NCBI RefSeq assembly: GCF_030539355.1
Contig: NZ_JAUNSF010000002.1
Span: 1,553-65,552 of the forward strand
From: Sutterella sp.
GTDB taxonomy: Bacteria; Pseudomonadota; Gammaproteobacteria; Burkholderiales; Burkholderiaceae_F
Direction of reading: 5' to 3'
DNA: 64,000 bases
Below, one piece after another: positions 54,277-64,000 of this stretch. Made by a program: the position numbers and the translations under genes. Under the pieces are notes generated by a model, which was not told the origin of the DNA, did no database searches, and saw nothing but the letters and a program-made list of their open reading frames with translations. Position 1 is the stretch's first letter. Every line of letters starts with the position of its first letter.

Positions 54277-55464
54277 ATGGCAGACGAAAATTCTTCTCAG
54301 AAGGCCGAAGAGGTGACTGCGGAGCCCACGGGCGCCGTTGAGCCGACCTTCAATCCGGCTGTGTCCGGGGCCGAGAACGCCGAAGCCCAGGCCGAGGAGG
54401 CCGCCGAGGCCCCCGAGGCCCCCGCTCCGGAACCCGTGCCCGAGCCGCCCCGCGGCTTCGGCGCCCAGCTCCGCGAGGCCCGCGAGCACCTCGGCATCTC
54501 GATCGGCGACATGGCCGTGCGCAGCCGTCTCTCGGTCGCGCAGGTCCGCGCGCTTGAGGAGGAGGACATCGAGGCCCTGCCCGAGCCCGTCTACATCCGC
54601 GCCTTCATCCGCGGCTGCGCCTCCACGCTCGGCCTCGATCCGAAGGCGCTTCAGGAAGACTTCATGAACCGCTACGGCCGCGGCACGTCCGCCGCCGAGG
54701 TGGGCCAGATCCCGCAGCACTCGCCCTCGACCGAGGAAGTGATCGGCGGCGCCCCGCGCCACCGCGGCCTGAAGGTCGCGCTCCTCGCGGTGCTCGTCGC
54801 CGTCGTCGCCGCCGGCATCTGGGCCGTCTACACGGATCAGTTCGCTCAGATGCACTCGGGCAGCGAAGCCCAGAAGATCGAGTCGGGCGCCTCCGAGACG
54901 GAGGCCGCTCCCGCGAACGGCCAGACGACGCCCGCGATCGGCACCGACCCGGTGTCGGTGCAGACCTCGCCCGAGGCCGCGCAGCCGCCCGTCGAGCAGC
55001 CGGCCCCGGCCGCCCAGCCCGCTCCGGCTCCCGCTCCCGCCGCGCCCGCGGCTCAGCCTGCTCCGGCTCCTGCGCCTGCGCCCGCTCCCGCGGCTGCTCA
55101 GCCCCAGGCGCCCGCGCAGGCTCCGGCCGCCGCGCCGGCCGCTTCCGCCGCCCAGACGGCGGCTCAGCAGCCCGCGGATGCCCCTGCCGCCACCAATCCC
55201 ACGCCCAACGCCGACGGCGTCAACATCCACCGCGTCGAGTTCCGCGTGAGCGGCCCGTGCTGGGTGCAGGTGATCTCGCCCAACGGCCGCAACGTGGTCG
55301 CCCGCGAGATGCAGCCGGGCGGCACGCCCACTGCGTTCGAGATCCCGCACGGCTCGCGCTTCACGATCGGCAACGCCGACAAGATGCAGCTCTTCATCGA
55401 CGGCGAGCCCTACAGCCTCGCCAACACGGTGAAGAACGGCATCTCGCGCTTCGCCATTGAGTAA
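54277..55464 (+). CDS. rodZ: Cell-shape protein RodZ
   Basis: 395 residues. Acidic N-terminus, HTH_25 domain (LREAREHLGISIGDMAVRSRLS, about 68-130) that binds MreB, membrane helix (VALLAVLVAVVAAGIWAVY), a long Ala/Pro-repeat linker in the periplasm, and a DUF4115 C-terminus (VEFRVSGPCWVQVI). The linker is low-complexity. Confidence 0.9.
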   Translation: MADENSSQKAEEVTAEPTGAVEPTFNPAVSGAENAEAQAEEAAEAPEAPAPEPVPEPPRGFGAQLREAREHLGISIGDMAVRSRLSVAQVRALEEEDIEALPEPVYIRAFIRGCASTLGLDPKALQEDFMNRYGRGTSAAEVGQIPQHSPSTEEVIGGAPRHRGLKVALLAVLVAVVAAGIWAVYTDQFAQMHSGSEAQKIESGASETEAAPANGQTTPAIGTDPVSVQTSPEAAQPPVEQPAPAAQPAPAPAPAAPAAQPAPAPAPAPAPAAAQPQAPAQAPAAAPAASAAQTAAQQPADAPAATNPTPNADGVNIHRVEFRVSGPCWVQVISPNGRNVVAREMQPGGTPTAFEIPHGSRFTIGNADKMQLFIDGEPYSLANTVKNGISRFAIE

Positions 55465-55531
55465 AGAACTCCTCTGAACTCCCTGAGGGCGGCTTCCCTT
55501 CTCTTCCGAAGGGGGCCGCCGAAGTTTCTCT

Positions 55532-56782
55532 ATGGCAGTCATCTCCACGACGGGTCTCACCCGTCATCACACCACTCCCGTCGAGGTCCGCTGGGCCGGC
55601 CGTGTCGTCACGATCGGCGGCGGCCGCCCCGTCGTCGTTCAGTCGATGACGAACACCGCCACCGCGGACGTCGAGGCGACCTACGCGCAGGCCGCGGAGC
55701 TCGCTTCCGCCGGCTCCGAGCTCGTCCGCCTCACGGTGAACACCCCCGACGCCGCCCGCGCGGTCCCTGAGATCCGCGCCCGCCTTGACCGCGCCGGCAT
55801 CGACGTGCCGCTCGTGGGCGACTTCCACTACAACGGCCACAAGCTCCTCACCGAGATCCCGGAGTGCGCCGCGGCGCTCTCGAAGTACCGCATCAACCCG
55901 GGCAACGTCGGCAAGGGATCCCGCGCGGAGGAGAACTTCGCGCTGATGATCGAGTCGGCGAAGAAGTACGGCGCCGCCGTGCGCATCGGCGTGAACGGCG
56001 GGTCGCTCGACCAGGCGCTCCTCGCGGAGCTCATGGACGAGAACCGCAGAAGCGACGCCCCCGTGACGCCCCAGGCGGTGCTGCGCCGCGCGTTGGTCGA
56101 GAGCGCCGTGCGCTCGGCCGAGGCCGCGCGTGCGCTCGGGCTCCCCGAGAACCGCATCGTGCTCTCCTGCAAGGTGAGCGAGGTGCAGGAACTGATCGCG
56201 CTCTACCGTGACCTCTCGCGCCGCACGACCGCGGCGCTTCACCTCGGCCTCACCGAGGCGGGCATCGGCAGCAAGGGCATCGTCGCCTCCACGGCCGCCC
56301 TCGCGGTGCTCCTCGAGGAAGGCATCGGCGACACGATCCGCGTCTCGCTCACGCCCGCCCCCGGCGCCTCGCGCACCGAGGAGGTGATCGTCGCGCAGGA
56401 GATCCTGCAGTCGATGGGCCTGAGGAGCTTCACGCCGATGGTGACCTCCTGCCCCGGGTGCGGGCGCACCTCGAGCGACCTCTTCCAGAGGCTCGCCGAG
56501 GAGACGCAGCGGTTCCTGAGGTGCCGCGCGCCCGAGTGGCGCCGCATCGCCCCGGGAAGCGAGTCGATGACGGTCGCCGTGATGGGCTGCATCGTCAACG
56601 GCCCGGGCGAGAGCAAGGCCGCCGATATCGGCATCAGCCTGCCCGGCTCGGGCGAGAGCCCGGTCGCCCCGGTCTTCATCCGTGGCGAGAAGGCCGGCGT
56701 CGTGAAGGGCGCGGACATTGCGCGGGAATTTCAGGATATCATTGAAAATTTCGTGCGCGAGACCTGGGGCCTGAAGGCCTGA
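55532..56782 (+). CDS. ispG: HMBPP synthase IspG (GcpE)
   Basis: [4Fe-4S] enzyme of the MEP isoprenoid pathway. 416 residues; cluster ligands in [10 protein letters not shown] and [17 protein letters not shown]-terminal TIM barrel begins [17 protein letters not shown]. Confidence 0.96.
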   Translation: MAVISTTGLTRHHTTPVEVRWAGRVVTIGGGRPVVVQSMTNTATADVEATYAQAAELASAGSELVRLTVNTPDAARAVPEIRARLDRAGIDVPLVGDFHYNGHKLLTEIPECAAALSKYRINPGNVGKGSRAEENFALMIESAKKYGAAVRIGVNGGSLDQALLAELMDENRRSDAPVTPQAVLRRALVESAVRSAEAARALGLPENRIVLSCKVSEVQELIALYRDLSRRTTAALHLGLTEAGIGSKGIVASTAALAVLLEEGIGDTIRVSLTPAPGASRTEEVIVAQEILQSMGLRSFTPMVTSCPGCGRTSSDLFQRLAEETQRFLRCRAPEWRRIAPGSESMTVAVMGCIVNGPGESKAADIGISLPGSGESPVAPVFIRGEKAGVVKGADIAREFQDIIENFVRETWGLKA

Positions 56783-56834
56783 GGAACCCGCTGAGGCGCA
56801 CTTGGGAATTGTCGCGGGACGCCCGCGCCGGTCA

Positions 56835-56856
56835 TGAGGTCTTTTTGGACAGACCT
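56835..56856 (+). other. Hairpin in the hisS leader
   Basis: GAGGTCT (56835-56841) pairs with AGACCTC (56850-56856). No T-run follows. Confidence 0.4.
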
Positions 56857-56904
56857 CCCGGACGGCGCCCCGGAAGTAAATCGAAGCAGAACCGAAGAAA
56901 AAAG

Positions 56905-58191
56905 ATGGCAAAGGAAAAATTCACCGGCGTCAAGGGCATGAACGACATGCTCCCGCAGGATGCCCCGATCTGGCAGCACGTGCAGAAGACGTGCGTCGGC
57001 GTCCTCGAGGCCTATGGCTACCAGGAGATCCGCACGCCGATCCTGGAGAACACCCGCGTCTTCACGCGCGGCGTCGGCGAGGTGACCGACATCGTCGAGA
57101 AGGAGATGTACTCCTTCACCGACTCGATGAACGGCGACCAGCTCACGCTTCGTCCGGAGTGCACCTCGGCGGTCGTCCGCGCCGTCAACGAGCACAACCT
57201 GCTCTACGGAACCACGCAGCGCCTCTGGTACTGCGGCCCGATGTTCCGCCATGAGCGTCCGCAGCGCGGCCGCTACCGCCAGTTCCATCAGCTCGGCGCC
57301 GAGGCGCTCGGCATGGCCGGCCCGGACATCGACGCCGAGATGATCCTGATGCTCGCCCGCATGTGGCGCGCGCTCGGCGTGGGCCCCGTGAAGCTCGAGA
57401 TGAACACGCTCGGCGCCCAGAACGAGCGCCAGGCGCACCGCGAGGCGCTCATCGCCTACTTCGAGGCGCACCGCGGCGAGCTCGACGAGGACGCCGAACG
57501 CCGCCTCTACACGAACCCGCTCCGCATTCTCGACACGAAGAACCCCGAGATGCAGGCCCTGGTCGAGGCCGCCCCGAAGCTCCTCGACTTCCTCGGGAGC
57601 GAGAGCCGCGCGTTCCTCAATCGCCTCGAGGAGCTCGTCAGCGCCGCCGGCATCGAATACTTGATCAACCCGAGGCTCGTGCGCGGTCTTGACTACTACA
57701 ACCACACGGTCTTCGAGTGGATCACGGACAAGCTCGGCGCCCAGGGCACGATCTGCGGCGGCGGCCGTTACGATCCGCTCGTTGAGATGCTCGGCGGCCG
57801 TCCCGCCCCGGGCGTGGGCTTCGCCATGGGCATGGAGCGCGTGATCGAGCTGATGCGCGAGGTGGGCAGCGTCCCCGTGCGCACGCAGACCGACGTCTAT
57901 GTGCTCCACCACGGCGGCGAGAGCCAGACCGCGGCGATCGCGCTCTCCGAAGAGCTCCGCGACCTCGGCGTGCGCGTGATCACGCACCCGGGCGAGGCGA
58001 GCATCAAGAGCCAGATGAAGAAGGCCGACGCCTCGGGCGCCGCTCTGGCCGTCTTCGCCACCGCCGACGAGCTCGCCAACGGCACCGTGGGCGTGAAGGC
58101 CCTGCGCGCCGGCGCCTCGGCCTACGCCGAGCAGACGCTCGAGCCGCTCGAAGGCGCCGCCGCGAAGATCGCCGCCGCCCTCGCGCACTGA
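56905..58191 (+). CDS. hisS: Histidine--tRNA ligase
   Basis: 428 residues from ATG 56905. Class II motifs: [32 protein letters not shown] and the HisA motif [15 protein letters not shown], then an anticodon domain. The upstream in-frame stretch is leader. Confidence 0.97.
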   Translation: MAKEKFTGVKGMNDMLPQDAPIWQHVQKTCVGVLEAYGYQEIRTPILENTRVFTRGVGEVTDIVEKEMYSFTDSMNGDQLTLRPECTSAVVRAVNEHNLLYGTTQRLWYCGPMFRHERPQRGRYRQFHQLGAEALGMAGPDIDAEMILMLARMWRALGVGPVKLEMNTLGAQNERQAHREALIAYFEAHRGELDEDAERRLYTNPLRILDTKNPEMQALVEAAPKLLDFLGSESRAFLNRLEELVSAAGIEYLINPRLVRGLDYYNHTVFEWITDKLGAQGTICGGGRYDPLVEMLGGRPAPGVGFAMGMERVIELMREVGSVPVRTQTDVYVLHHGGESQTAAIALSEELRDLGVRVITHPGEASIKSQMKKADASGAALAVFATADELANGTVGVKALRAGASAYAEQTLEPLEGAAAKIAAALAH

Positions 58192-58196
58192 CCCGT

Positions 58197-58202
58197 TAGA
58201 AT
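58197..58202 (+). promoter_or_regulatory. Candidate -10 of yfgM
   Basis: TAGAAT six bases after the hisS stop, 63 nt before the next start; no clear -35. Confidence 0.35.
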
Positions 58203-58265
58203 CCGATCTACTGGAAAATCACCGGTAAATCACTGCAATTTTTGAAGCAAAGAAGAGATTGAGCC

Positions 58266-58904
58266 ATGGCTTACGACTTGCAAGAGCAGGAAAGCATTGA
58301 CCAAATGAAGGCCTGGTGGGAGCGCTGGGGCACGCCGGTGACGGCTGCCGTCTGCGTCTGCTGCCTCGGTTTCGCCGCCTGGAACGGCTGGAACTGGTGG
58401 CAGCGCAACCAGACGGCAAAGGCCGCCGGGATGTACGCCCAGCTCCAGCAGGCCATCGCGACCAATGACACGAAGAACACGAGCTCGATCTCAACGGGTC
58501 TCGCGAGCGAGTACGGCTCGACGATCTACGCGCCGCTCGGCGCCCTCGGCGCCGCCAACGTGGCCGCCTCCGCGGGCAACTACGCCGAGGCCAAGGCCAA
58601 GCTCAACTGGGTGATCGAGAAGTCCGGCCGCGCCGAGTACGAGACGCTCGCCCGCGTCCGTCTCGCGGGCGTGCTCTTCGACGAGGGCAAGCTCGACGAG
58701 GCCCTCACGGTGCTCGCCGCCGCGAAGCCCGCGAAGACGCAGGAGAACATCGTCCTCGACCGCCGCGGCGATGTTCTCGCCGCCAAGGGCAGCACGAAAG
58801 AGGCCCGCGAGGCCTGGGAGCAGGCGCTCGCGCTCACGAACCCGAGCGAGCCCTTCGCCCGCGTGATTGAGCTCAAACTCGCCTCGCTGCCTCAGGAAGG
58901 CTGA
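58266..58904 (+). CDS. yfgM: YfgM-like TPR membrane protein
   Basis: 212 residues; one N-terminal helix (PVTAAVCVCCLGFAAWNGW) anchors periplasmic TPR-like repeats. Ancillary SecYEG translocon subunit by family; sits before bamB as usual. Confidence 0.88.
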   Translation: MAYDLQEQESIDQMKAWWERWGTPVTAAVCVCCLGFAAWNGWNWWQRNQTAKAAGMYAQLQQAIATNDTKNTSSISTGLASEYGSTIYAPLGALGAANVAASAGNYAEAKAKLNWVIEKSGRAEYETLARVRLAGVLFDEGKLDEALTVLAAAKPAKTQENIVLDRRGDVLAAKGSTKEAREAWEQALALTNPSEPFARVIELKLASLPQEG

Positions 58905-59004
58905 CAAACGCCGCGGAGAAGGGGCCCGGACTTTCATCGCAGGCCCCTCGCGTCGCCGATGCGAAAGGTTCTCGACAGAGAACGAACGGACCGGCGATTT
59001 CTCG

Positions 59005-59010
59005 TAAAAT
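59005..59010 (+). promoter_or_regulatory. Candidate -10 of bamB
   Basis: TAAAAT about 65 nt before the start; weak -35. Confidence 0.3.
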
Positions 59011-59074
59011 CCCCGGCAAAGAGCGCGGGCAGGTTTCTCTTCCCGCGCTTCGCGCATATTTATTCAGGGTCACA

Positions 59075-60223
59075 ATGGCTTTCCAGAAAACGCTCACCCT
59101 TGCGGCGGCCGTGCTTGCCGCGATTCCGCTCGCCGGCTGCGGCCTCTTCTCCTCGACGGATCCGCATGATCCGCACGACTATCCGGACTTCGCGCGCACG
59201 ACCGAGGCGCGCATCGTCTGGCGCACGAACGTGGGCGACGCCATCGCGCGCAACCTCGCCCCGGTCGTGACTGACACCGCGGTCTACGCCGCCGGCGAGT
59301 CGCAGGTCGTGCGCCTTGACCGTCAGACGGGTGACGTGGTCTGGCGCGTCGAGACCGACGGTCAGGTGACCGCCGGCGTCGGCACGGACGGCAGCCACGC
59401 CGTCGTCGGCACCGACAAGGGCAAGATCCAGGTCTTCGACGCCGAGGGCCAGATGGTCTGGGAGGCCCGCCTCTCGTCCGACATCGAGGTTCCGCCGCTC
59501 GTGGGCGCGGGCCGCGTGATCGTGAAGACCTCCGACACCCGCATCACGGGCTTCGACCTCATCACGGGCGAGCGCCTCTGGCACTATCAGGGCCAGGCCC
59601 CGGCGCTCACGCTGAGGAGCTTCTCGCAGATGTCGTGGTCGCCCGCGGGCGCGCTCGTGGGCCAGGCGAACGGCCGCCTCCTCGCCCTCAACCCCGCTGA
59701 CGGCAAGGTGATCTTCGACGCCGTGATCGGCCAGGCGAAGGGCATCACGGAGGTCGAGCGCCTCATTGACGTCGTGGGCCGCCCCTGGGTTGACCAGGAG
59801 CTCATGTGCGCCGCCACCTTCCAGGGCAACGTCGTCTGCATGAGCACGCAGAACGGGCGTCTCGCCTGGAACGCGAAGGTCGACGCCGTCACGGGCCCCG
59901 TGGCCGACGGCCGCTTCATCTATGAGGTGGACGACGCCGGTCGCATCCATGCCTTCAACCGCCAGAACGGCCGCGAGGCGTGGGTGAACGAGCAGTTCCT
60001 CTACCGCGGCGCCTCGGCGCCCATCCGCGTGGGCTCCACGCTCGCCTTCGGCGACTACGAAGGCATCATCACGTTCCTCGATCCCGCCACGGGCAACCCG
60101 ATCGGCCGCACGAGCCTCTCGGGCGCCGTGACCGTCCCGGCCGCCCAGTACGGCTACGGCGCGGTCTTCCAGACTGTGGAGGGCGACGTCGCGTACGTCG
60201 TCCAGGCCGAAGAAGAGGAATAA
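59075..60223 (+). CDS. bamB: Outer-membrane assembly lipoprotein BamB
   Basis: 382 residues. Lipobox LAGC, then PQQ-type beta-propeller repeats ([23 protein letters not shown] and similar). Component of the BAM complex. Followed by der. Confidence 0.94.
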   Translation: MAFQKTLTLAAAVLAAIPLAGCGLFSSTDPHDPHDYPDFARTTEARIVWRTNVGDAIARNLAPVVTDTAVYAAGESQVVRLDRQTGDVVWRVETDGQVTAGVGTDGSHAVVGTDKGKIQVFDAEGQMVWEARLSSDIEVPPLVGAGRVIVKTSDTRITGFDLITGERLWHYQGQAPALTLRSFSQMSWSPAGALVGQANGRLLALNPADGKVIFDAVIGQAKGITEVERLIDVVGRPWVDQELMCAATFQGNVVCMSTQNGRLAWNAKVDAVTGPVADGRFIYEVDDAGRIHAFNRQNGREAWVNEQFLYRGASAPIRVGSTLAFGDYEGIITFLDPATGNPIGRTSLSGAVTVPAAQYGYGAVFQTVEGDVAYVVQAEEEE

Positions 60224-60230
60224 GCCTTTC

Positions 60231-60255
60231 CCGGGGCCTCTTCCAGAGGTCCCGG
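60231..60255 (+). other. Hairpin between bamB and der
   Basis: CCGGGGCCTCT (60231-60241) pairs with AGAGGTCCCGG (60245-60255) with one G-T. No T-run; probably an RNA processing or stability element. Confidence 0.5.
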
Positions 60256-60389
60256 ACTCCCCCGCCGGGCGCTCTTTCGCCCCGGGGCCGAAAGTGCCGC
60301 GTGAAGAGGTTCCCCCGCGGGGAGCGCTCCGCGCGGCCTTTCCAGTTTTAATCAGCACCAGTTTTTTAACCGTTTCCCTTTCTTTCCCC

Positions 60390-61739
60390 ATGCTTCCAGT
60401 CATCGCTCTCGTGGGTCGCCCTAACGTGGGCAAGTCGACCTTCTTCAACCGGCTCACCCGCAGCCGGGACGCCATCGTGGCGGATTTCCCCGGCCTCACC
60501 CGTGACCGCCAGTACGGTCAGGGACGCGTGGGATCGCGCCCCTACATCGTGATCGACACGGGAGGCTTCGAGCCCGTGCGCACCGAGGGCATCGTGCAGG
60601 CCATGGCCGGCCAGGCCGAGCTCGCGATCGAGGAGGCCGACGTCGTCCTCTTCCTCACGGACGCCCGCACCGGCCTCACCCCGCACGACCAGCGCATCGC
60701 GCAGCACCTGCGCCGCGCCGACCGCCCGGTGATCCTGCTCGTCAACAAGGCCGAGGGCCTCTCGGAGACCGCGAAGGCGGAGTTCTATGAGCTCGGCCTC
60801 GGAGAGCCGTGGCTCGTCTCGGGCGCCCACGGCCAGGGCGTTCGCGACGCGATCGACCTCGCGCTCGAGCTCGCGCCCGCCGACGACGAGCCCGAGGAGG
60901 AGGAGGCCGATCCCGATGCGCCCAAGCGCCTCAAGGTCACGCTCGCCGGGCGCCCGAACGCCGGCAAGTCCACGCTCATCAACTCGCTCATTGGCGAGGA
61001 GCGCGTGATCGCCTTTGACATGCCCGGCACCACGCGCGACGCGATCAAGGTCGACTTCGAGTACGAGGGCCGTCCCTACGAGCTCGTCGACACGGCGGGT
61101 CTGCGCCGCAAGGGTCGCGTCTTCGAGGCCGTCGAGAAGTTCTCCGTCGTCAAGACCCTGCAGGCCATCGAGGACTCTAACGTCGTGATCCTCGTGCTCG
61201 ACGCCAAGGAAGGCGTGAGCGAGGGCGACGCGCACATCGCGGGCTACGTGCTTGACTCGGGCCGCGCGCTCGTCGTCGCCGTCAACAAGTGGGACCTGCT
61301 CGACAGCTACGAGCGCGAGCGCTTCAACATCGAGCTCGAGCAGAAGCTGCACTTCCTGCGCTGGGCCCGCATGATCCGCATCTCGGCTCTGAAGCGGAAC
61401 GGCCTCAATCACCTGATGCGCGCCGTCGACGAGGCGCATGACGCCGCCTACCGCAAGATCCCGACCTCGAAGCTCACGAGGACGCTTCTCGAGGCCGTGC
61501 AGCGCCAGCTGCCCCCGCGCGCCCGCGGCGGCCGTCCGAAGCCCCGCTTCGCGCACCAGGGCGGCTCGAACCCGCCCGTCATCGTCATCCACGGCAACGC
61601 GCTCGAGGACATCGGCGAGTCGTATCGCCGCTACCTCGAGGGCTACTTCCGCGAGGCGTTCAACCTCTCGGGCACGCCGCTGAGGATCGAGTTCCGCACG
61701 AAGGACAATCCCTACGTCAAGGACGACGGGAAAAAGTGA
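60390..61739 (+). CDS. der: Ribosome assembly GTPase Der (EngA)
   Basis: 449 residues with two tandem G domains ([12 protein letters not shown] and [12 protein letters not shown]), and a KH-like C-terminus. ATG 60390 lies after a pyrimidine-rich stretch with no Shine-Dalgarno, which is odd here. Needed for 50S maturation. Confidence 0.96.
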   Translation: MLPVIALVGRPNVGKSTFFNRLTRSRDAIVADFPGLTRDRQYGQGRVGSRPYIVIDTGGFEPVRTEGIVQAMAGQAELAIEEADVVLFLTDARTGLTPHDQRIAQHLRRADRPVILLVNKAEGLSETAKAEFYELGLGEPWLVSGAHGQGVRDAIDLALELAPADDEPEEEEADPDAPKRLKVTLAGRPNAGKSTLINSLIGEERVIAFDMPGTTRDAIKVDFEYEGRPYELVDTAGLRRKGRVFEAVEKFSVVKTLQAIEDSNVVILVLDAKEGVSEGDAHIAGYVLDSGRALVVAVNKWDLLDSYERERFNIELEQKLHFLRWARMIRISALKRNGLNHLMRAVDEAHDAAYRKIPTSKLTRTLLEAVQRQLPPRARGGRPKPRFAHQGGSNPPVIVIHGNALEDIGESYRRYLEGYFREAFNLSGTPLRIEFRTKDNPYVKDDGKK

Positions 61740-61764
61740 TTTTCCGCGCCGCACCGTCGGCACC

Positions 61765-61793
61765 GGGCGCAATAGTTGGAAAACATTGCGCCC
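61765..61793 (+). terminator. Hairpin after der
   Basis: GGGCGCAAT (61765-61773) with ATTGCGCCC (61785-61793); no T-run. Weak terminator or 3' stabiliser. Confidence 0.5.
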
Positions 61794-61833
61794 GCGATGA
61801 CGTCCGGGCGGCGGCGTAAAGCCGCGGGCGCGG

Positions 61834-62119
61834 TGCTAATATGTAGGCGTTTCACGGGCACGTGAGGCCTCAGCGCGATACCGGTTCAAATGTTTTCAAA
61901 AAGGAGAGCCGGACGCACCCGAGAGACCCCCCGGACTTTTATCGGGCAGGTTTCGCGGGAATGCGCTTCGGGCAAGGCCGCCTCCGAAGTGTCCGCAACG
62001 GTAACCTCATCGACGGACGGTTCAGCGCACAGACTCGTCCCGAGGGAAGCCAATAACAACAAAAGCTAAACAAGGCCTGCAGGTGTGCGAGACTGCAGCG
62101 CCGGAGAAAAACACAAATC
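61834..62119 (+). promoter_or_regulatory. hfq promoter and long leader
   Basis: TGC-TAATAT (61834-61842) is an extended -10. The ~270-nt leader contains AAGGAGA (61901-61907) with no start codon at a suitable distance, and a 64-codon GTG frame (61862-62056) of unconvincing composition. Hfq often controls its own message, so a leader role is possible. Confidence 0.45.
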
Positions 62120-62380
62120 ATGGCTAACAACAAGGTTCAGCTTCTGCAGGATCCGTTCCTCAACCTCCTCCGCAAGGAGCACATTCCCGTTTCGATCTAC
62201 CTCGTCAACGGCATCAAGCTGCAGGGCCAGATCGAATCCTTCGATCAGTACGTGGTGATTCTGCGCAACACGCTCACGCAGATGGTCTACAAGCACGCGA
62301 TCAGCACCGTCGTGCCGTCGCGCGCCGTGGCGATGAACCCCAACGCCCAGGCCCCGGCCCAGAACGCCTCGGAGAACTGA
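62120..62380 (+). CDS. hfq: RNA chaperone Hfq
   Basis: 86-residue Sm-like protein: [33 protein letters not shown] (Sm1) and YKHAIST (Sm2, with the YKHA 3'-U binding). Short disordered tail. Upstream of hflX. Confidence 0.98.
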   Translation: MANNKVQLLQDPFLNLLRKEHIPVSIYLVNGIKLQGQIESFDQYVVILRNTLTQMVYKHAISTVVPSRAVAMNPNAQAPAQNASEN

Positions 62381-62381
62381 T

Positions 62382-63632
62382 CTGACCAATTTCCAGATTG
62401 ACGAAACGCGCGGGACGAAGGTCTCGCGCGCTTTTCTCGTGGTCGTTTCCGTCGGCCGCGTCTTCTATCAGGACTCCGCCGAGGAGCTGAGGCTCCTCGT
62501 CACCTCGGACGGTCTCGAGCCCGTCGGGCTCATGCAGGCCAAGCGCGAGAAGCCTGATCCCGCCACCTTCCTGGGCTCGGGCAAGATCGAGGAACTGAAG
62601 GAACTCGCCCTCGAGGCGGGCGCCGACATCGTCGTCTTCGACATCGCCCTCTCCGCTGCCCAGGAGCGCAACATTGAGCGCATCCTCGGCATCACGGTCC
62701 TTGACCGCACCGAGCTCATTCTCGACATCTTCCGTCAGCGTGCGAAGAGCCGCGAGGGCCGGCTTCAGGTCGAGCTCGCCCGTCTCGAGCACCTCTCGAC
62801 GCGCCTCGTGCGCGGCTGGACTCACCTTGAGCGTCAGCGCGGCGGCCTCGGCAAGACCGGCGGCCCGGGCGAGAAGCAGATCGAGCTTGACCGCCGCATG
62901 ATCGGCGTGCGCATGAAGCAGCTCCGCGATCAGCTGAAGCGCCTCGCGCGCCAGCGCGGCACGCAGCGCCGTGCGCGCTCGCGCGGCGACTCGATCACGG
63001 TCTCGCTCGCCGGCTACACGAACGCCGGGAAGTCCACGCTCTTCAACAAGCTCACGCGCGCCGAGAGCTACGCCGCCGACCAGCTCTTCGCGACGCTCGA
63101 CACGACGGCGAGGAAGTTCTGGCTGAACGACGAGGAGACGGTTGTCGCCACCGACACGGTGGGCTTCATCCGGGGACTGCCGCATCAGCTCATTGAGGCC
63201 TTCAAGTCGACCCTCGACGAGACGGTGCACGCCGACCTGCTTCTGCACGTCGTGGACGCCTCGTCCCCGGTGCGCGAGGAGCAGATCGCCGAGGTGAACT
63301 CGGTCTTGGCCGACATCAAGGCCGACGACGTGCCGACGATCCTCGTCTACAACAAGATCGATCTCTCGGGCCAGGCCCCGGAGATCGTGCGCGAGAAGGA
63401 CGGGCGCCCGAAGGCGGTCTTCCTCTCGGCGCTCACCGGCGAGGGTCTCGACCTGCTCCGGCAGGCCGTGAGCGAGTTCGCCCACGAGTGGCGTGACCTG
63501 CACCCGAACGAGCCCCGCGAGCCCGAGGACTGGGAGGTCGAGATGGCCCGCGACTCGGGCGACCCCGACGACCCGCGCGGCCGTAGAAAGACTGCCGCCG
63601 AGGAGCTCGCCGAGCTCGAGAGCCTGCTCTGA
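62382..63632 (+). CDS. hflX: Ribosome-splitting GTPase HflX
   Basis: GTPase that splits stalled or heat-damaged ribosomes. The HflX N-domain, glycine-rich RGGLGKTGGPGEKQIE linker and G domain (AGYTNAGKSTLFN, DTVGFIRGLPH, NKIDL) are clear. GTG 62439 gives 397 residues but cuts the first strand. The frame is open upstream through TNFQIDETRG to a CTG at 62382, six bases after GGAGAA and overlapping the hfq end region; this start (416 residues) is tentative. hflKC do not follow. Confidence 0.9.
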   Translation: MTNFQIDETRGTKVSRAFLVVVSVGRVFYQDSAEELRLLVTSDGLEPVGLMQAKREKPDPATFLGSGKIEELKELALEAGADIVVFDIALSAAQERNIERILGITVLDRTELILDIFRQRAKSREGRLQVELARLEHLSTRLVRGWTHLERQRGGLGKTGGPGEKQIELDRRMIGVRMKQLRDQLKRLARQRGTQRRARSRGDSITVSLAGYTNAGKSTLFNKLTRAESYAADQLFATLDTTARKFWLNDEETVVATDTVGFIRGLPHQLIEAFKSTLDETVHADLLLHVVDASSPVREEQIAEVNSVLADIKADDVPTILVYNKIDLSGQAPEIVREKDGRPKAVFLSALTGEGLDLLRQAVSEFAHEWRDLHPNEPREPEDWEVEMARDSGDPDDPRGRRKTAAEELAELESLL

Positions 63633-63653
63633 GTCTCTGTCAGCAAACAAACG

Positions 63654-63682
63654 AAAGCCCGGAAGTTCAACTCCGGGCTTTT
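63654..63682 (+). terminator. hflX terminator
   Basis: AAAGCCCGGA (63654-63663) with TCCGGGCTTT (63672-63681) and a T-run. Confidence 0.88.
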
Positions 63683-63757
63683 CGTCATTGAGGGCAGGGC
63701 GCTCAGGGCAGCGCTTTAAAAGAAGACTCTTTGTGAGGGATCTGCCTCAGGTCCCTC

Positions 63758-63803
63758 CCGGACCGCGGCCGTCACCAATGGGGCCAGGACGGCAGCGGTC
63801 CGG
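63758..63803 (-). terminator. Nested hairpin after the porin gene
   Basis: CCGGACCGC (63758-63766)/GCGGTCCGG (63795-63803), inner GCCGTC (63768-63773)/GACGGC (63788-63793). No T-run on the minus strand; likely terminator or stabiliser. Confidence 0.5.
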
Positions 63804-63816
63804 ATTTCAGCATCGA

Positions 63817-64000
63817 TCAGAACTTGTGATCGAGGCCGAGGTAGATGCCGCCGGTCTTGACCTTGGCATCCTGGTTCTGGCTCGACTGATACTTGTCAAC
63901 CGAGGCTTCGCTGTAGCCGAGGCCGGTGTAGATCGTCGTGCGGGTGCTGAGCGGGTAGCAGTAGCGGGCCGCAGCGCCGTAGTACGTGAAGTCCACGTCG
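63817..64000 (-). CDS. Porin C-terminus, cut by window edge
   Basis: The last ~60 residues, DVDFTYYGAAARYCYPLST...IYLGLDHKF, form alternating outer-membrane strands and end in Phe, the BAM recognition residue. Gram-negative general-porin type (porin_4-like). The start lies beyond the window. Confidence 0.85.
   Translation of the reverse strand, partial: DVDFTYYGAAARYCYPLSTRTTIYTGLGYSEASVDKYQSSQNQDAKVKTGGIYLGLDHKF

Noticed and set aside
61862..62056. 64-codon frame in the hfq leader
   Set aside because: GTG start without ribosome site and unconvincing composition.

Overview
The window is a compact, GC-rich chromosomal segment with about 50 protein genes, five tRNA copies (one cut by the left edge), no rRNA, no CRISPR array and no recognisable insertion sequence or prophage. 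Gene order (LMW phosphatase-iscRSUA-hscBA-fdx-iscX; prfB-lysS beside recJ; thrS-infC-rpmI-rplT-pheST-ihfA; rodZ-ispG-hisS-yfgM-bamB-der-hfq-hflX) is that of Betaproteobacteria, order Burkholderiales. A Sutterellaceae host (Sutterella or Parasutterella type) is my inference from protein style, a reduced gene set, a NikKLMQO-type transporter and an autotransporter gene; no database was consulted.

Layout. 0-2.4 kb: two tRNA-Asn copies divergent from uvrB. 2.4-9.0 kb: the ISC iron-sulfur operon with IscR operators on its promoter, a structured iscS-iscU gap, and a 3' tRNA-Pro fragment between hscA and fdx. 9.0-12.6 kb (minus strand): an ECF nickel/cobalt transporter, nikK-M-L-Q-O, whose nikL has an in-frame amber codon. 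12.7-19.3 kb (minus): Nudix hydrolase, lysS, prfB with its programmed +1 frameshift, recJ and an RpfE-like protein. 19.4-24.4 kb: lolCD, a TatD-family nuclease, and an ACT-domain/UPF0210 pair. 24.5-27 kb: a lower-GC accessory block with one autotransporter-like gene. 27-38 kb: relA, two tRNA-Val genes, then the thrS-to-ihfA translation cluster (infC starts with AUA) and tRNA-Pro. 38-40 kb: a lipoprotein, a 659-nt non-coding stretch and orphan rtcB. 40-46.7 kb: a complete Pho module (pstSCAB-phoU-phoB-phoR) with a Pho-box-like array. 46.8-50.3 kb: surE-nlpD-rlmD without the usual pcm and rpoS. 50.3-52.4 kb: an unknown gene and a tyrA T-protein with an eroded chorismate mutase domain. 52.6-63.6 kb: ndk, rlmN, rodZ, ispG, hisS, yfgM, bamB, der, hfq, hflX. 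The right edge cuts a porin gene.

How it works together. Fe-S clusters made by ISC serve several enzymes encoded nearby (RlmN, RlmD, IspG, IscR itself). The translation block joins tRNA synthetases, IF3, L35/L20, tRNAs and the stringent-response enzyme RelA. The envelope block (LolCD, RodZ, YfgM, BamB, NlpD) handles lipoprotein export, outer-membrane assembly and cell shape.

Most of the window is ordinary core genome. I found no clear new defence or biosynthetic system. The most checkable oddities are the amber codon in nikL, the tRNA-Pro fragment in the isc operon, a possible Thr-codon leader peptide plus terminator before thrS, the eroded chorismate mutase half of TyrA, a CRxxP-repeat lipoprotein, a possible CTG start for hflX, and the loss of several normally linked genes (pcm, rpoS, pilF, hflKC).
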